A stretch of DNA of 58,132 nt from Lachnospiraceae bacterium (GTDB lineage: Bacteria > Bacillota > Clostridia > Lachnospirales > Lachnospiraceae), in contig JAUNON010000012.1 in assembly GCA_030537145.1 (NCBI GenBank), forward strand, positions 1 to 58,132. Direction: 5' to 3'. The notes below the pieces were generated by a model that saw only the letters and a list, made by a program, of their open reading frames with translations, made no database searches and was not told the DNA's origin. The first letter of the stretch is position 1. Every line of letters begins with the position of its first letter. Positions 15,340 to 25,194 of this stretch are shown here, piece after piece. A program made the translations under genes and the position numbers.

Positions 15340-15381
15340 TATACGGGAGACAGGGTAAAATGTGCCCGGAAAATGCAGCCT

Positions 15382-16713
15382 CTACTTCTGCATATTTGCA
15401 AACTTCGTATACTGAGGCAGCCAGGCCAGCTCAACCGTCCCGATGGGGCCGTTTCGCTGCTTGGCTATAATAACCTCCGCCACATCCTTACGCTCTGTAT
15501 CCTTATTGTAATAATCATCCCGGTACAGGAACATCACCACGTCCGCATCCTGCTCGATCGCTCCCGATTCACGCAGATCCGAAAGCATGGGCCGGTGATC
15601 CGGACGCTGCTCCACTGCCCGGGAAAGCTGGGACAGAGCCACCACAGGCACCTGCAGCTCTCTGGCAATTTCCTTCAGCGACCGGGAGATATCGGAGATC
15701 TCCTGCTGCCTGGATTCGGATTTTCTGCTTGCCTGCATCAACTGCAGATAGTCGATCATCACGATGCCCAGGTTGTGCTCCAGCTTATATTTCCGGCATT
15801 TGCTGCGCAGCTCTGACACAGAGATGCCCGGTGTATCATCAATAATCAAATGGGACCGGCCGATAATCCCGGCTCCCTCGATCAGGTTCGCCCAATCCGT
15901 GTCGCTTAAATTTCCGTTCCGCAGAAGCTGGGCATCCACCCGGGATTCCAGGGAAAACAGACGGTTGACCAACTGCTCCTTGGACATTTCCAGGCTGAAA
16001 ATAGCCACCGTCTCGTTACTGCGGAACGCCATGTATTCTGCAATATTCAGTACAAACGCCGTCTTTCCCATGGAAGGACGGGCTGCGATCAGGATCAGAT
16101 CCGAGGGCTGAAAGCCGGAGGTCTTATAATCCAGATCAATAAACCCGGTAGCCATTCCCGTCACATTTCCCTTATTTCTGCTGGCCATCTCGATTTTATC
16201 CAGAGCCTTCAGCACCACGTCCTTAATCGGTACAAAATCACCGGAGGACTTCTTCTGGAGCACCTGGAAAATCTTCTTTTCCGTATCCTCCATGATATCC
16301 TCCACCTTTTCCTTTCCCGCATAGCAGGCATTGGCAATATCCTCGTTTACCTTAATCAGCCTGCGAAGCAGCGCCTTCTCCTGCACGATCTGGGCATAAT
16401 AACGCACATTCGCCGAGGTGGGCACCGCTGTGATCAGATCCCGGATAAACTCCAGGCTGCTGATCTCCGGAGGCACATCCATTTCCTTCAGACGGTTCTG
16501 AAGGGTAATCAGATCCACCGGCTTTCCTTCCGCATACAGGCCCGTCATGGCCTCAAATAAAACCCCGTACTGCTTCTGATAAAAATCTTCACTGCTTAAC
16601 ATTTCGGAAGCCACGGTGATGGCCTCCTGGTCAATCATCATGGCTCCGATAACAGACTGCTCTGCCTCTCCGCTGTGAGGCATCACTCTTTTTATGAGCG
16701 TTTCTTCCATCAT
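15382..16713 (-). CDS. dnaB: Replicative DNA helicase DnaB
   Basis: A 443-residue hexameric 5'-3' helicase of the replication fork (DnaC in Bacillus naming). The N-terminal DnaB domain (MPHSGEAEQSVIGAMMID, to about 115) binds primase, followed by a linker and a RecA-type motor: Walker A AARPSMGKTAF (210-220), Walker B IVMIDYLQLM, and RSLKEIARELQVPVVALSQL. No intein is present. It is the last gene of gdpP-rplI-dnaB and starts 13 bp after rplI, the usual Firmicutes order. Confidence 0.98.
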   Translation of the reverse strand: MMEETLIKRVMPHSGEAEQSVIGAMMIDQEAITVASEMLSSEDFYQKQYGVLFEAMTGLYAEGKPVDLITLQNRLKEMDVPPEISSLEFIRDLITAVPTSANVRYYAQIVQEKALLRRLIKVNEDIANACYAGKEKVEDIMEDTEKKIFQVLQKKSSGDFVPIKDVVLKALDKIEMASRNKGNVTGMATGFIDLDYKTSGFQPSDLILIAARPSMGKTAFVLNIAEYMAFRSNETVAIFSLEMSKEQLVNRLFSLESRVDAQLLRNGNLSDTDWANLIEGAGIIGRSHLIIDDTPGISVSELRSKCRKYKLEHNLGIVMIDYLQLMQASRKSESRQQEISDISRSLKEIARELQVPVVALSQLSRAVEQRPDHRPMLSDLRESGAIEQDADVVMFLYRDDYYNKDTERKDVAEVIIAKQRNGPIGTVELAWLPQYTKFANMQK

Positions 16714-16726
16714 CCCATCCCCGTTC

Positions 16727-17173
16727 CTACAGGCTCTCTACGTGTACCTTTAGGTTTGCTGTTACCTTCGTATGCAGCTTGACTGCCACATCCATGGAAC
16801 CAATACTCTTGATGGGGCTGGTAAGCACCACCTTCTTTTTGTCGATCTCCAGTCCAAGCTGCTCCTTTGCCGCCTCTGCGATCTCCTTTGATGAAATGGA
16901 GCCAAACAGCTTACCGCCCTCACCCACCTTTACCTTCAGGGTGATCGTGGATTTCTCCAGCTTCTCTGCCAGCTCTTTGGCCGCAGCCAGATTCTCCGCA
17001 GCCACCTTTTCCTGATTTGCTTTCTGCAGCTTCAGATCATTCATATTCTTGCCGGTGGCCTCCAGGCCCAGCTTTTTCTTAAACAGGACGTTTCTGGCGT
17101 AAGCATCGCTTACCTCCACCACCTGGCCCTTTTTCCCTACGGATTTAACATCCTCTAATAAAATTACCTTCAT
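16727..17173 (-). CDS. rplI: 50S ribosomal protein L9
   Basis: The 148-residue L9 has the N-terminal rRNA-binding part ([20 protein letters not shown]) with the GKKGQ loop, the long connecting helix (about 40-75, rich in Lys, Glu and Ala), and the C-terminal domain with [15 protein letters not shown]9 extends from the large subunit and helps keep ribosomes spaced and in frame. It starts one base after the gdpP stop, so translation is coupled. Confidence 0.98.
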   Translation of the reverse strand: MKVILLEDVKSVGKKGQVVEVSDAYARNVLFKKKLGLEATGKNMNDLKLQKANQEKVAAENLAAAKELAEKLEKSTITLKVKVGEGGKLFGSISSKEIAEAAKEQLGLEIDKKKVVLTSPIKSIGSMDVAVKLHTKVTANLKVHVESL

Positions 17174-17174
17174 A

Positions 17175-19226
17175 TCAGATTGCTCCTTCCTCTGTCATCT
17201 GTTTTAATACATCCTTTAATTTCTGTACGGCCTCCTGCACCGTCATGCCGGATAGCTGCGCCCCTGCGATGTTGATATGGCCGCCTCCGCCCAGCCTTTC
17301 CATAATAATCTGCACATTAACCTCATCAATGGATCTTGCGCTGATAAAAACCCGCTGGTCATACTCGGTAAAGACAAAGGATGCCTTTACCCCGATAATA
17401 TTCAGCAGCTCGTTGGCTGCCTGAGCCCCCACCACATTGGGGCTTTCCAGTCCCTGGGCCGGACACACGCTGATTGCGTAATTGTCCATATAGGATTCCG
17501 CATGGCGCACGGCCTCCGCCCTTGCCTTATAGCTGTCCATATCATCCCGCAGCGCCTTGCGCACCCGGGTCACATCAGCTCCGCAGCGCCGCAGGAACGC
17601 CGCTGCCTCAAAGGTACGCACCCCTGTTTTTGCCACAAAATTATTCGTATCGATAATGATGCCCGCATACATGCAGTCTGCTTCCAAATTTCTCAGCCGC
17701 ACGCTTTCCTCGAAATACTGCAGCACCTCTGCAATCATCTCACAGGCAGAGGATGCGGACGGCTCTATATAAGACAGCGCCGCATTCTCGATCTTTTCCG
17801 TAGTCTGGCGGTGATGATCCAGCACCACCACGGTCTTAGTCTGATTCAGAATCTCCTTACACTCGGTCATGCTGGGACGGTTGGTATCCACCACCACCAC
17901 CACTGCATTATTGTCCACCAGGTTCCTGGCGCTTTCATGGCTGATAAACAGGTCGTCCTCATAATCCTTGCTTTCCTGGAACTGCCTTACCCAGGACCGG
18001 ATGCTGCTGTTGGGCTCACCCAGCACGATATGCGCCTGCTTGCCCACGGTCTTGGCCGCCCGGTAAACGCCGATACAGGCGCCAAGAGAATCCATATCCG
18101 TCATACCGTGGCCCATAGCCACCACCGTCTCCGCAGTCATGATGATCTCGCGCATGGCCTGTGCCTTTACTCTGGCCCTTACCCGGGTATTCTTCTCATT
18201 CTGCTGGGATTTTCCGCCAAAGAAGGACATCTTATCATTATCCTTCACCACAGCCTGGTCCCCGCCCCGGCCCAAAGCCATTTCCATAGCGCTTCTGGCA
18301 AACTCGTAATTCTGAAGATAGCCGCTGCCGTTCATGCCCACGCCGATACTGATGGTCATTCCCTGCTCATTTCCGATATTGATAGCCTTCACGCCCTCCA
18401 GTATGGAAAAGCGGTCCTCCTGCAGCGTATCCAGACTCTTCTGATTAAACACCACCAGATACTTATCCTTTTCCAGCTTCTTTACCAGCCCGTCCATGCT
18501 GTTAAAATATTTATTGATCTTCCGGTCCACCAGCACATTCATAAGAGACTGATGCACCTCCTCTACCCGGCTCATAGCCTCCTCATAATTATCCAGATAG
18601 ACCAGGCTCACCACCGGCCGCTGATCCCGATTTTCCACAATGTAGCGCCGCAGATCCGTCTCGTCAAACAGATACGCCATGTACAGATAGCTGTCCTCAC
18701 TGCCCCGTTCTACCAACTCCACCTCATCCAGCATGTCATTCAGTGAAATCTTCTGGATGTGGACCCGGTAATCTCCGTCCTTATACGGCATCCGGATATC
18801 CGTCTCCCAGGAATTGACCGGCAGGACATTACGGCTGATCTGGGGAAACAGCGTGGAAATATTTTTCCGGTATTTCTCATTTTTCTCCGTCAGCTCACAC
18901 ATCCGGTCATTCATCCACAAAACCTTGCCGTCCGGCTCCAGCAGTACGCTGGGGATCTCAAACTCCTGCAGGATCTCCTTCTGTACCTGTCCGTAGCGGG
19001 TAGCAAAATTCACCAGCCCTCTTAAAATCTTCGGTTTATAATGAAAATACATCCACAAAATCACCAGGAAATATCCGGCGGCAAACGCCAGTGTGATCCA
19101 TGCCGCCCGCTTGTCAATAAAAAACATACCGACCGCCAGCCCGATCAGCGTAAGCGCCATGACCACATTCCATTGCCAATGCAGCTTCAATGTACCGCCG
19201 TATTTTGCTCTAAATTTTCTCTTCAT
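17175..19226 (-). CDS. gdpP: Cyclic-di-AMP phosphodiesterase GdpP
   Basis: A 683-residue membrane protein that hydrolyses c-di-AMP to pApA. Two membrane spans (about 18-60) precede a PAS-like domain, a degenerate GGDEF domain (about 190-330) and a DHH-DHHA1 phosphodiesterase. Seen: [15 protein letters not shown] (first metal motif), [14 protein letters not shown] (the DHH motif) and [12 protein letters not shown] (DHHA1). Because c-di-AMP controls potassium uptake and wall homeostasis, the TrkA/TrkH genes at 31.8-34.6 kb are plausible downstream targets. It heads the operon with rplI and dnaB. Confidence 0.97.
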   Translation of the reverse strand: MKRKFRAKYGGTLKLHWQWNVVMALTLIGLAVGMFFIDKRAAWITLAFAAGYFLVILWMYFHYKPKILRGLVNFATRYGQVQKEILQEFEIPSVLLEPDGKVLWMNDRMCELTEKNEKYRKNISTLFPQISRNVLPVNSWETDIRMPYKDGDYRVHIQKISLNDMLDEVELVERGSEDSYLYMAYLFDETDLRRYIVENRDQRPVVSLVYLDNYEEAMSRVEEVHQSLMNVLVDRKINKYFNSMDGLVKKLEKDKYLVVFNQKSLDTLQEDRFSILEGVKAINIGNEQGMTISIGVGMNGSGYLQNYEFARSAMEMALGRGGDQAVVKDNDKMSFFGGKSQQNEKNTRVRARVKAQAMREIIMTAETVVAMGHGMTDMDSLGACIGVYRAAKTVGKQAHIVLGEPNSSIRSWVRQFQESKDYEDDLFISHESARNLVDNNAVVVVVDTNRPSMTECKEILNQTKTVVVLDHHRQTTEKIENAALSYIEPSASSACEMIAEVLQYFEESVRLRNLEADCMYAGIIIDTNNFVAKTGVRTFEAAAFLRRCGADVTRVRKALRDDMDSYKARAEAVRHAESYMDNYAISVCPAQGLESPNVVGAQAANELLNIIGVKASFVFTEYDQRVFISARSIDEVNVQIIMERLGGGGHINIAGAQLSGMTVQEAVQKLKDVLKQMTEEGAI

Positions 19227-19385
19227 ATCATCCCCATCTCCCTCTTAAAAAGCAGTGGGCTCACACATATGCCTTTTTATAAAATCAAAAAAATACTGCC
19301 AGCGCAGTTTTCCGCAATTTTTATTATTTTAACACATCTTGAGATAATAGGAAAGAATAAAGTGCAGGAAAGCCCCATCTTTCAA

Positions 19386-19415
19386 AACGCCCCGCAGGCC
19401 GAAGCCCCGGGGCGT
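19386..19415 (-). terminator. Terminator after glgB
   Basis: On the minus strand ACGCCCCGGGGC and GCGGGGCGT pair around a short loop and are followed by TTTTG. It lies about 70 bp past the glgB stop. The remaining 160 bp up to the gdpP start shows nothing further. Confidence 0.75.
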
Positions 19416-19482
19416 ATCTTGTTTCACAGAAAAGACCCTGCTGCACACTTTTGTTCTTCAGACAGGATAAGACAGGAACAGA

Positions 19483-21471
19483 TCAGAATTTGAATACGGC
19501 CACTCCGTATGCAGGCAGGTCATAGGCGAAGGAATAGGGCTTGCCGTCGCACTCTCCCTTTACCGCCTTGTAGATCTCCGGCTGCTCCTTGCCGCTGCCG
19601 CCGTACTGCGCGTCATCGCTGTTTAAGATCAGCTTATACTGCTTTCTGCGGTCAACGCCCACACGGTAATCCGGCCGCGCCACCGGCGTGAAATTGATCA
19701 CAAACAGCAGGTTGTTCTTTCCGTTTTCGGAATGCCGCATGAAGCTGAAAATGCTGCGGTCGCCGTCATCCGCATTTACCCACTCAAAGCCCTCCGGCTC
19801 ATCATCGGCCTGATACAGGGCCGGCGTACTGCGGTACAACTGAAGCAGAGCCTGGACATAATTCTGCATCTGCTGATGCTTTTCTTCCTCCAGCAAATAC
19901 CAATCCAGCTCTCTTGCCTCGCTCCACTCCTGGAATTGAGCAAAATCCTGCCCCATAAACAGCAGCTTCTTTCCGGGATGTCCGATCATAAAGGAATAAC
20001 CGGCCTTCAGATTCGCAAATTTATCCTCATAAAGCCCCGGCATCTTATTGATCATGGAGCATTTCAGATGAACCACCTCATCGTGGGAGAGCACCAGTAC
20101 GTACTTTTCCGAATACGCATACGTCATGGCAAAGGTCATCTTATTGTGGTTGAACTTCCTAAAGTAGGGATCCAGCTTCATATATTCCAGGAAATCGTGC
20201 ATCCATCCCATATTCCACTTCATGGAAAAGCCCAGGCCGTCCTCCTCCGGTTTTCCTGTCACCTTCGGCCAGGCGGTAGACTCCTCGGCAATCATCATCA
20301 CTCCCGGATGCTTGCCCCGGATCACACTGTTTAAATGCTTGAAGAACTCGATGGCCTCCAGGTTTTTATTTCCGCCGTACTGATTAGGCACCCATTGGCC
20401 ATCCTGGCGGCCGTAATCCAGATACAGAATAGAAGCCACCGCATCCACCCGCAGGCCGTCCACATGGTACTGCTCCAGCCAGAACAACGCATTGCTGATC
20501 AGGAAATTTTTCACCTCATTCTTTCCGAAATCGAATACCTTGGTACCCCAATCGGGATGCTCTCCCTTGCGGGGATCCGCATATTCATAAGCACAGGTGC
20601 CGTCAAACTCTGCCAGACCGTGGGCATCTCTGGGAAAATGCGCCGGAACCCAGTCAAGAATGACGCCGATGTTGTTTTTATGGAAATAGTTCACCATATA
20701 GGCAAAATCCTCCGGCGTTCCGTAACGGGAGGTGGGCGCAAAATAGCCCGTCACCTGATATCCCCAGGAACCGTCAAAGGGATGCTCTGCAATGCCCATC
20801 AGCTCCACATGCGTATAGCCCATTTTCTTTACATAATCCGTCAGCTCACAGGCAAACTCCCGGTAATTATAGAAGCCCTCCTCATTCTCGCCGTGAGGAT
20901 GCCTTTTCCAGCTTCCCGGATGCACCTCGTAAATCGCCACAGGGCTGGTCTCCTGTACGAAGGAAGCCTGCTTTTTCATCCATGCGGAATCGGTCCACCG
21001 GATTCCGGAAATGTCCGCAACCACAGAAGCCGTTCCCGGCCGGTATTCCGCTGCGTTGGCATAGGGATCTGCCTTATACAGCTTCCGGCCGTCCCCTGTG
21101 CGGATCAGATATTTGTACATATCGCCCGGCTTTGCCTCCGGCACAAATAATTCATAGATTCCCAGCGGATCCAGCCGCTTCATCGGAAGGCTGATCTCAT
21201 TCCATTCATTAAAGCTGCCGATCAGATTCACCGCAGCCGCATTCGGCGCCCACACTGCAAAGTGAATCCCGCTTACTCCTTCCAGCCTGGAAGGATGGGC
21301 TCCCAGCTTTTTGAAAATATCATAGTGTACGCCCTGCCCATACAGATACTGATCCAGCTCTGTAATAAACTCGTATGCCGGCTGCTCCTGTGTCGCTGTC
21401 TGAGCCTGCTTTGCTCCGGCTGCCGTTCTTGTCCGCTTTCCCTTATCGTCTTTCTTCATAACCTTTCCCAT
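19483..21471 (-). CDS. glgB: 1,4-alpha-glucan branching enzyme
   Basis: A 662-residue GH13 enzyme that makes alpha-1,6 branches in glycogen. A basic, Thr/Ala-rich tail of about 30 residues comes first, then a CBM48 domain (LGAHPSRLEGVSGIHFAVWA), the catalytic barrel and the C-terminal beta domain. Family motifs are DWVPAHFPRD (region I), DGLRVDAVASILYLDYG (region II with nucleophile Asp), MIAEESTAW (region III acid Glu) and LSHDEVVH (region IV). No glgA, glgC or glgP is in the window; the gene is paired with an alpha-amylase-type enzyme and a TetR regulator upstream on the same strand. Start at ATG 21471 or at the ATG four codons later. Confidence 0.96.
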   Translation of the reverse strand: MGKVMKKDDKGKRTRTAAGAKQAQTATQEQPAYEFITELDQYLYGQGVHYDIFKKLGAHPSRLEGVSGIHFAVWAPNAAAVNLIGSFNEWNEISLPMKRLDPLGIYELFVPEAKPGDMYKYLIRTGDGRKLYKADPYANAAEYRPGTASVVADISGIRWTDSAWMKKQASFVQETSPVAIYEVHPGSWKRHPHGENEEGFYNYREFACELTDYVKKMGYTHVELMGIAEHPFDGSWGYQVTGYFAPTSRYGTPEDFAYMVNYFHKNNIGVILDWVPAHFPRDAHGLAEFDGTCAYEYADPRKGEHPDWGTKVFDFGKNEVKNFLISNALFWLEQYHVDGLRVDAVASILYLDYGRQDGQWVPNQYGGNKNLEAIEFFKHLNSVIRGKHPGVMMIAEESTAWPKVTGKPEEDGLGFSMKWNMGWMHDFLEYMKLDPYFRKFNHNKMTFAMTYAYSEKYVLVLSHDEVVHLKCSMINKMPGLYEDKFANLKAGYSFMIGHPGKKLLFMGQDFAQFQEWSEARELDWYLLEEEKHQQMQNYVQALLQLYRSTPALYQADDEPEGFEWVNADDGDRSIFSFMRHSENGKNNLLFVINFTPVARPDYRVGVDRRKQYKLILNSDDAQYGGSGKEQPEIYKAVKGECDGKPYSFAYDLPAYGVAVFKF

Positions 21472-21575
21472 CTCCCGATCCTTTCTTCCTAACTGTTCCG
21501 TACTTTGCAGTTGCCTTTCTCATAAACGATCCGTGTATACGGCCTGCTCCGTTGTCTCAAAGGGCCTTTACACCG

Positions 21576-22943
21576 TTATACGCCGGGCGCTTTCCGGGAC
21601 ACAGAAATGATTCTGCAGCCGTCCCCCGGAACGGTGACGAAAAGCTGTCCGTTCTCCGCCTCCAGCGCCGCCCCGCTTTCCAAATCCGTAATGCTTTCGC
21701 CTGCCACCGGCAGCCGAATCCACATCTGAGCATCATTTTCATCATTATTGACAGCCACCACCACTGCTTCATTGTCCTGCAGCCGTGCAAAGGCATACTG
21801 CCGGTTGGTCAGCACCAGCTCCCGGTAACGACCCTCTGCCAGCACCGGATACTCCCTTCTGCATCTCCCCAGGAAGCAAAGGAACTCTTCCAGTCCGGGC
21901 ACCGGAGGATTTTTCTGCATCTCTTCCAGATCGATCGCCGGACGAAGCGCCGGATCCCCATCTTCCTTTCTTCCCTGGATCCCCCATTCGGAGCCGTAAT
22001 AAATGGAAGGCAGGCCCGGAAGGGTATAAAGCAGGGTATATACCGGCCTTAAATGTCCCTGATCCCTCAGTTTATTCACCAGACGGGCCACATCGTGATT
22101 GTCCGCAAAGCTGTACAAGATCCTTCCTTTATAAATGCCGCCGTTTTCATCGAATTGCCTGCGGATGGTATGCGCAATCTCAAAATAATTATGATCATTG
22201 TGTCCGGAATACAGGCCTTTATGCAGCTCGTAATTCGTTACGGAATGAAGCATATCCTGGTTCGCCCAGCGGCCATAATCTCCGTGAATCACTTCGCCCA
22301 TCAGCCAGAAATCCGGTTTCTCATTTCCTGTCATCCAGCGCATTTCCTTCATAAAATCAAAATCCAGACAATCTGCGCAGTCCAGCCGGATACCGTCAAT
22401 ATCAAACTCCCGGATCCAAAAGCGGATCACATCAAACAGGTAGTCCTTCACCTCCCGATTCTGGAGATTCAGGTTCACCAGATTCCCGCAGTTTCTCCAG
22501 GACTCATAGCTAAAACCGTCATTGTAGGCGCTGTTCCATCCGAAATTGATTCCCTTATACCAGCCGCAGTAACGGGAGGCTTCCCGGTTTCTTCGGATGT
22601 CCTCAAAAGCCCAGAATTCCCGGCCGGTATGGTTAAACACACCGTCCACCACCACCCGGATTCCCAGCTCATGGGCCTTCTTTACAAAATGCTTAAAATC
22701 TTCATTATCTCCCAGCCGGCGGTCCACCGTCTTATAATCTCTCGTATCATAGCCATGACTGGAGGATTCAAATAAGGGTCCGATATACAGTCCCTGACAG
22801 CCAAGCCGCTGAATATGAGGCAGCCACTGCTCCAGCCCCGGCAGCCTGTGCTCCGTCTCCTCCTGACAATTCTCTCTGGGCGCTCCGCAAAGACCCAGCG
22901 GATAAATATGATAAAATGCCGCAGTCTCGTACCACTTGCTCAT
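21576..22943 (-). CDS. GH13 alpha-amylase family glycosidase
   Basis: A 455-residue cytoplasmic glycosidase without a signal peptide, so it acts on internal glycogen or imported maltodextrins. The four GH13 regions are intact: VVVDGVFNH (97-105), DGIRLDCAD (183-191, nucleophile Asp188), GEV with acid Glu217, and FADNHD (279-284). The chain begins at once with the barrel (AAFYHIYPLGLCGAP) and lacks the N-terminal domain of neopullulanases. The dense His/Cys content is ordinary for the barrel. It starts 30 bp after the TetR gene and ends 104 bp before glgB, suggesting one transcription unit controlled from the 23605-23633 promoter. Exact substrate unknown. Confidence 0.93.
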   Translation of the reverse strand: MSKWYETAAFYHIYPLGLCGAPRENCQEETEHRLPGLEQWLPHIQRLGCQGLYIGPLFESSSHGYDTRDYKTVDRRLGDNEDFKHFVKKAHELGIRVVVDGVFNHTGREFWAFEDIRRNREASRYCGWYKGINFGWNSAYNDGFSYESWRNCGNLVNLNLQNREVKDYLFDVIRFWIREFDIDGIRLDCADCLDFDFMKEMRWMTGNEKPDFWLMGEVIHGDYGRWANQDMLHSVTNYELHKGLYSGHNDHNYFEIAHTIRRQFDENGGIYKGRILYSFADNHDVARLVNKLRDQGHLRPVYTLLYTLPGLPSIYYGSEWGIQGRKEDGDPALRPAIDLEEMQKNPPVPGLEEFLCFLGRCRREYPVLAEGRYRELVLTNRQYAFARLQDNEAVVVAVNNDENDAQMWIRLPVAGESITDLESGAALEAENGQLFVTVPGDGCRIISVSRKAPGV

Positions 22944-22973
22944 AGTTTTCCTCCTGATGCCTGTTCTATTCCG

Positions 22974-23555
22974 TTAGCTGAAAATACCGTGCAGATACTG
23001 ATCCACCAGAGCGTCGATCTGCCTCTGGCCCTGGTCCCTGGGCGTTCCCTGGTCCCAAAGAAACACCAGGAACTGATTCAATGCTCCGATAAAGCTGATG
23101 GCAAACTGCTCCTGCCGCCCGTTCATGTTTCCCAGCTCCCGGGATGCATTGTCAAAAAACTGCCGTACCCACCGGTAAAAGTCTCCTAAATAAGGCTTCA
23201 CCGTCTGGTACGCTTCGTTTTCTCTGGCAGAATAGAACAGCGCCATCAGCAGAAGGTAGAACTTATGCTCCTCCTGAAAGAAATCATAATAAACATCTGC
23301 CAGACAGTGAAGCTTTTTCTTAATATCTCCCGGCCTGCCCATCTGCTCCTGTACCCGAAGCTTCAGCGTCTGGGCCTTCGCATCCAGGATCGCTTCCAGC
23401 AATCCCCGCTTGCTGCCAAAATAGTAATACAATGTGGGTTTCGTCACTCCGGCCATATCCACGATCTCCTGCACTCCGGCAGCATCATAGCCCTTGGCGT
23501 AAAACAGCTCTTCCGCACACTGCATAATCCGTTCTTTATTATCCATACCATCCAT
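22974..23555 (-). CDS. TetR-family transcriptional regulator
   Basis: A regulator of 193 residues starting MDGMDNKERIMQCAEELF. The HTH lies in GVQEIVDMAGVTKPTLYYYF (about 27-46), and the rest is a helical ligand domain. A longer frame opening at 23699 is not used because it would begin upstream of the promoter (23605-23633). The palindrome TATACCG-TT-CGGTATA overlaps the -10, so the gene should repress itself and the amylase and branching-enzyme genes that follow. Ligand unknown; a sugar, sugar phosphate or toxic lipid are all possible. Confidence 0.9.
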   Translation of the reverse strand: MDGMDNKERIMQCAEELFYAKGYDAAGVQEIVDMAGVTKPTLYYYFGSKRGLLEAILDAKAQTLKLRVQEQMGRPGDIKKKLHCLADVYYDFFQEEHKFYLLLMALFYSARENEAYQTVKPYLGDFYRWVRQFFDNASRELGNMNGRQEQFAISFIGALNQFLVFLWDQGTPRDQGQRQIDALVDQYLHGIFS

Positions 23556-23604
23556 TCGAAAATCCCCGTTCCCGACACCGGTGTCCGCCTCTTTCTCTTT
23601 TCCA

Positions 23605-23633
23605 ATTATACCGTTCGGTATACATAAAGTCAA
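23605..23633 (-). promoter_or_regulatory. Promoter and palindromic operator of the TetR-amylase-glgB unit
   Basis: On the minus strand TTGACT (23633-23628), exactly 17 bp, TATAAT (23610-23605). A 7+7 palindrome, TATACCG-AA-CGGTATA (23622-23607), fills the spacer and overlaps the -10, the classic layout of TetR autorepression. Confidence 0.85.
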
Positions 23634-23733
23634 TGGCCTTTTTTGCCGCCTTATAAATATTAAACAACTTTTTCCTCTTTTTTTTCCTTCTTTTGACAAA
23701 TATTACAAACTTATTTTTCCCTTTTGTTTTCGT

Positions 23734-23762
23734 TTGACTTTGTACCTGCCTATTGATAAAAT
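23734..23762 (+). promoter_or_regulatory. Promoter of the riboswitch-controlled nucleoside transporter
   Basis: TTGACT (23734-23739), 17 bp, TAAAAT (23757-23762). Transcription would begin near 23769, shortly before the purine aptamer. Confidence 0.75.
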
Positions 23763-23785
23763 TTGGTTTAGAAAAGAAGTATTAC

Positions 23786-23905
23786 ACCGATATAGGTCTG
23801 GGGAGATGGTCCAGACGTTTCTACCGCACGCCGTTCAGATGCGACTATTGGTTAAATGCGAGAGAGCGTCTACGGCAGACATACTGTTTCAGTATGTCTG
23901 CTTTT
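23786..23905 (+). ncRNA. Purine (guanine-class) riboswitch with intrinsic terminator
   Basis: The aptamer spans 23786-23852. P1 pairs ACCGATA (23786-23792) with TATTGGT (23846-23852); P2 pairs GTCTGG (23796-23801) with CCAGAC (23811-23816); the core GTTTCTACC and the J3-1 segment GACTAT match the family exactly. The C in GACTAT (adenine riboswitches have T: GATTAT) predicts guanine or hypoxanthine binding. P3 is short and somewhat irregular. It is followed by a perfect 12-bp terminator, GCAGACATACTG (23875-23886) with its complement (23890-23901) and TTTT, so ligand should switch the operon off. Confidence 0.88.
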
Positions 23906-23989
23906 CCTTTCTTATTTCCACTCTGCACCGGAGCTGCTTCTTTCAACCTGTGAACTTGTTTTCTATTTTCAAAAGAAGGAGAAAAGAGT

Positions 23990-25183
23990 ATGAAGTTATC
24001 AAAAGCATTGGCAGTTTTAACCATGACTGCCGCTATGGCTGCCGGAGCTGTTGTATCAGCAAACGCAGCAGAACCCGTAGATGCCGCCGATGTTAAGGTC
24101 GGTATTATTTATGTAGGCGATGAGCAGGAAGGCTATACCTACGCCCACATGATCGGTATCGATGAAATGAAAGAAGCCTGCGGCCTCTCTGATGATCAGG
24201 TGATCGCAAAATACAATATCCCCGAGGATGAGAGCTGCTACGATGCGGCTGTAGACCTGGCTGAACAGGGCTGCCAGATCATCTTTGCCAACAGCTTCGG
24301 CCATGAGGATTACATGATCCAGGCCGCTACGGAATATCCGGATGTACAGTTCTGCCACGCTACCGGTTATCAGGCTGCTTCCTCAGGGCTTGAAAACATG
24401 CACAACTTCTTTACCTCCGTATATGAATCCCGTTACGTATCCGGTGTGGTTGCCGGTATGAAGCTGGCAGAAGAGTACGGCGCAGACGCAGAGTGCAAGC
24501 TGGGTTATGTAGGCGCTTATTCCTATGCGGAAGTTATTTCCGGCTATACCGCCTTCTTCCTTGGCGTAAAGAGCATCTGCCCCAACGTTACCATGGAAGT
24601 AAAATATACCGGTTCCTGGGCGGATCAAGCTCTGGAAAAAGAGACTGCAGAGGCTCTGATCGCAGACGGCTGCGTACTGATCAGCCAGCATGCCGATACC
24701 ACCGGCGCTGCTGCAGGCTGCGAACCCAACAAGGTATGGGATGTGGGATACAATGTTTCCATGCTGGATGCGGCTCCCAATTATGCGCTGACCTCTGCCT
24801 CTATTAAATGGGGTCCCTACTTCACCTATGGTGTAAACTGCATTATAAACGGCGAGACCATCGACACCGACTGGTGCCAGGGCTACACAGAGGGCGCCGT
24901 ATACATTACCGAGCTTGGTCCCAATGTGGCAGAAGGAACACAGGAAAAGGTGGATGAGACCTGGGCAGCCATTGCTGACGGTTCTCTGCATGTATTTGAT
25001 ACCTCTACCTGGACCGTGGGCGGCGAGACCATTACCACCACAGCTACCGATGACCTGGCTGATTTGTATCACGGTGTCGAGTACATCAGTCCGGACGGCT
25101 ACTTCATGGAGTCCGAGCTGGCATCCGCACCTGCCTTCGCATTTATTATTGACGGTATTACCGAGCTGAATCAGGTATTCTAA
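23990..25183 (+). CDS. BMP-family purine nucleoside-binding protein
   Basis: A 397-residue extracytoplasmic solute-binding protein of the BMP/PnrA/Med family. The start MKLSKALAVLTMTAAMAAG is a Sec signal peptide probably cut after SANA-A. The mature part has the family strands VKVGIIYVGDEQEG, IIFANSFGHED and the VAGMKLAE helix. Unusually for a Gram-positive binding protein there is no lipobox Cys, so it is not predicted to be lipid-anchored. A guanine-class riboswitch precedes it and an ATPase and two permeases follow, which fits guanosine/inosine uptake as for NupN-type systems. A terminator-like hairpin after it (25195-25262) should make this gene more abundant than the membrane genes. Confidence 0.93.
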   Translation: MKLSKALAVLTMTAAMAAGAVVSANAAEPVDAADVKVGIIYVGDEQEGYTYAHMIGIDEMKEACGLSDDQVIAKYNIPEDESCYDAAVDLAEQGCQIIFANSFGHEDYMIQAATEYPDVQFCHATGYQAASSGLENMHNFFTSVYESRYVSGVVAGMKLAEEYGADAECKLGYVGAYSYAEVISGYTAFFLGVKSICPNVTMEVKYTGSWADQALEKETAEALIADGCVLISQHADTTGAAAGCEPNKVWDVGYNVSMLDAAPNYALTSASIKWGPYFTYGVNCIINGETIDTDWCQGYTEGAVYITELGPNVAEGTQEKVDETWAAIADGSLHVFDTSTWTVGGETITTTATDDLADLYHGVEYISPDGYFMESELASAPAFAFIIDGITELNQVF

Positions 25184-25194
25184 TTGACACTGGA

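Noticed and set aside
17277..18746. 489-codon open frame opposite gdpP
   Set aside because: His/Leu/Ile-rich nonsense composition, no ribosome-binding site, entirely antisense to a clear gene; a codon-bias shadow.
23556..23699. N-terminal extension of the TetR protein to 241 residues
   Set aside because: It would require translation from upstream of the promoter's transcription start, and the sequence is basic low-complexity without family similarity.
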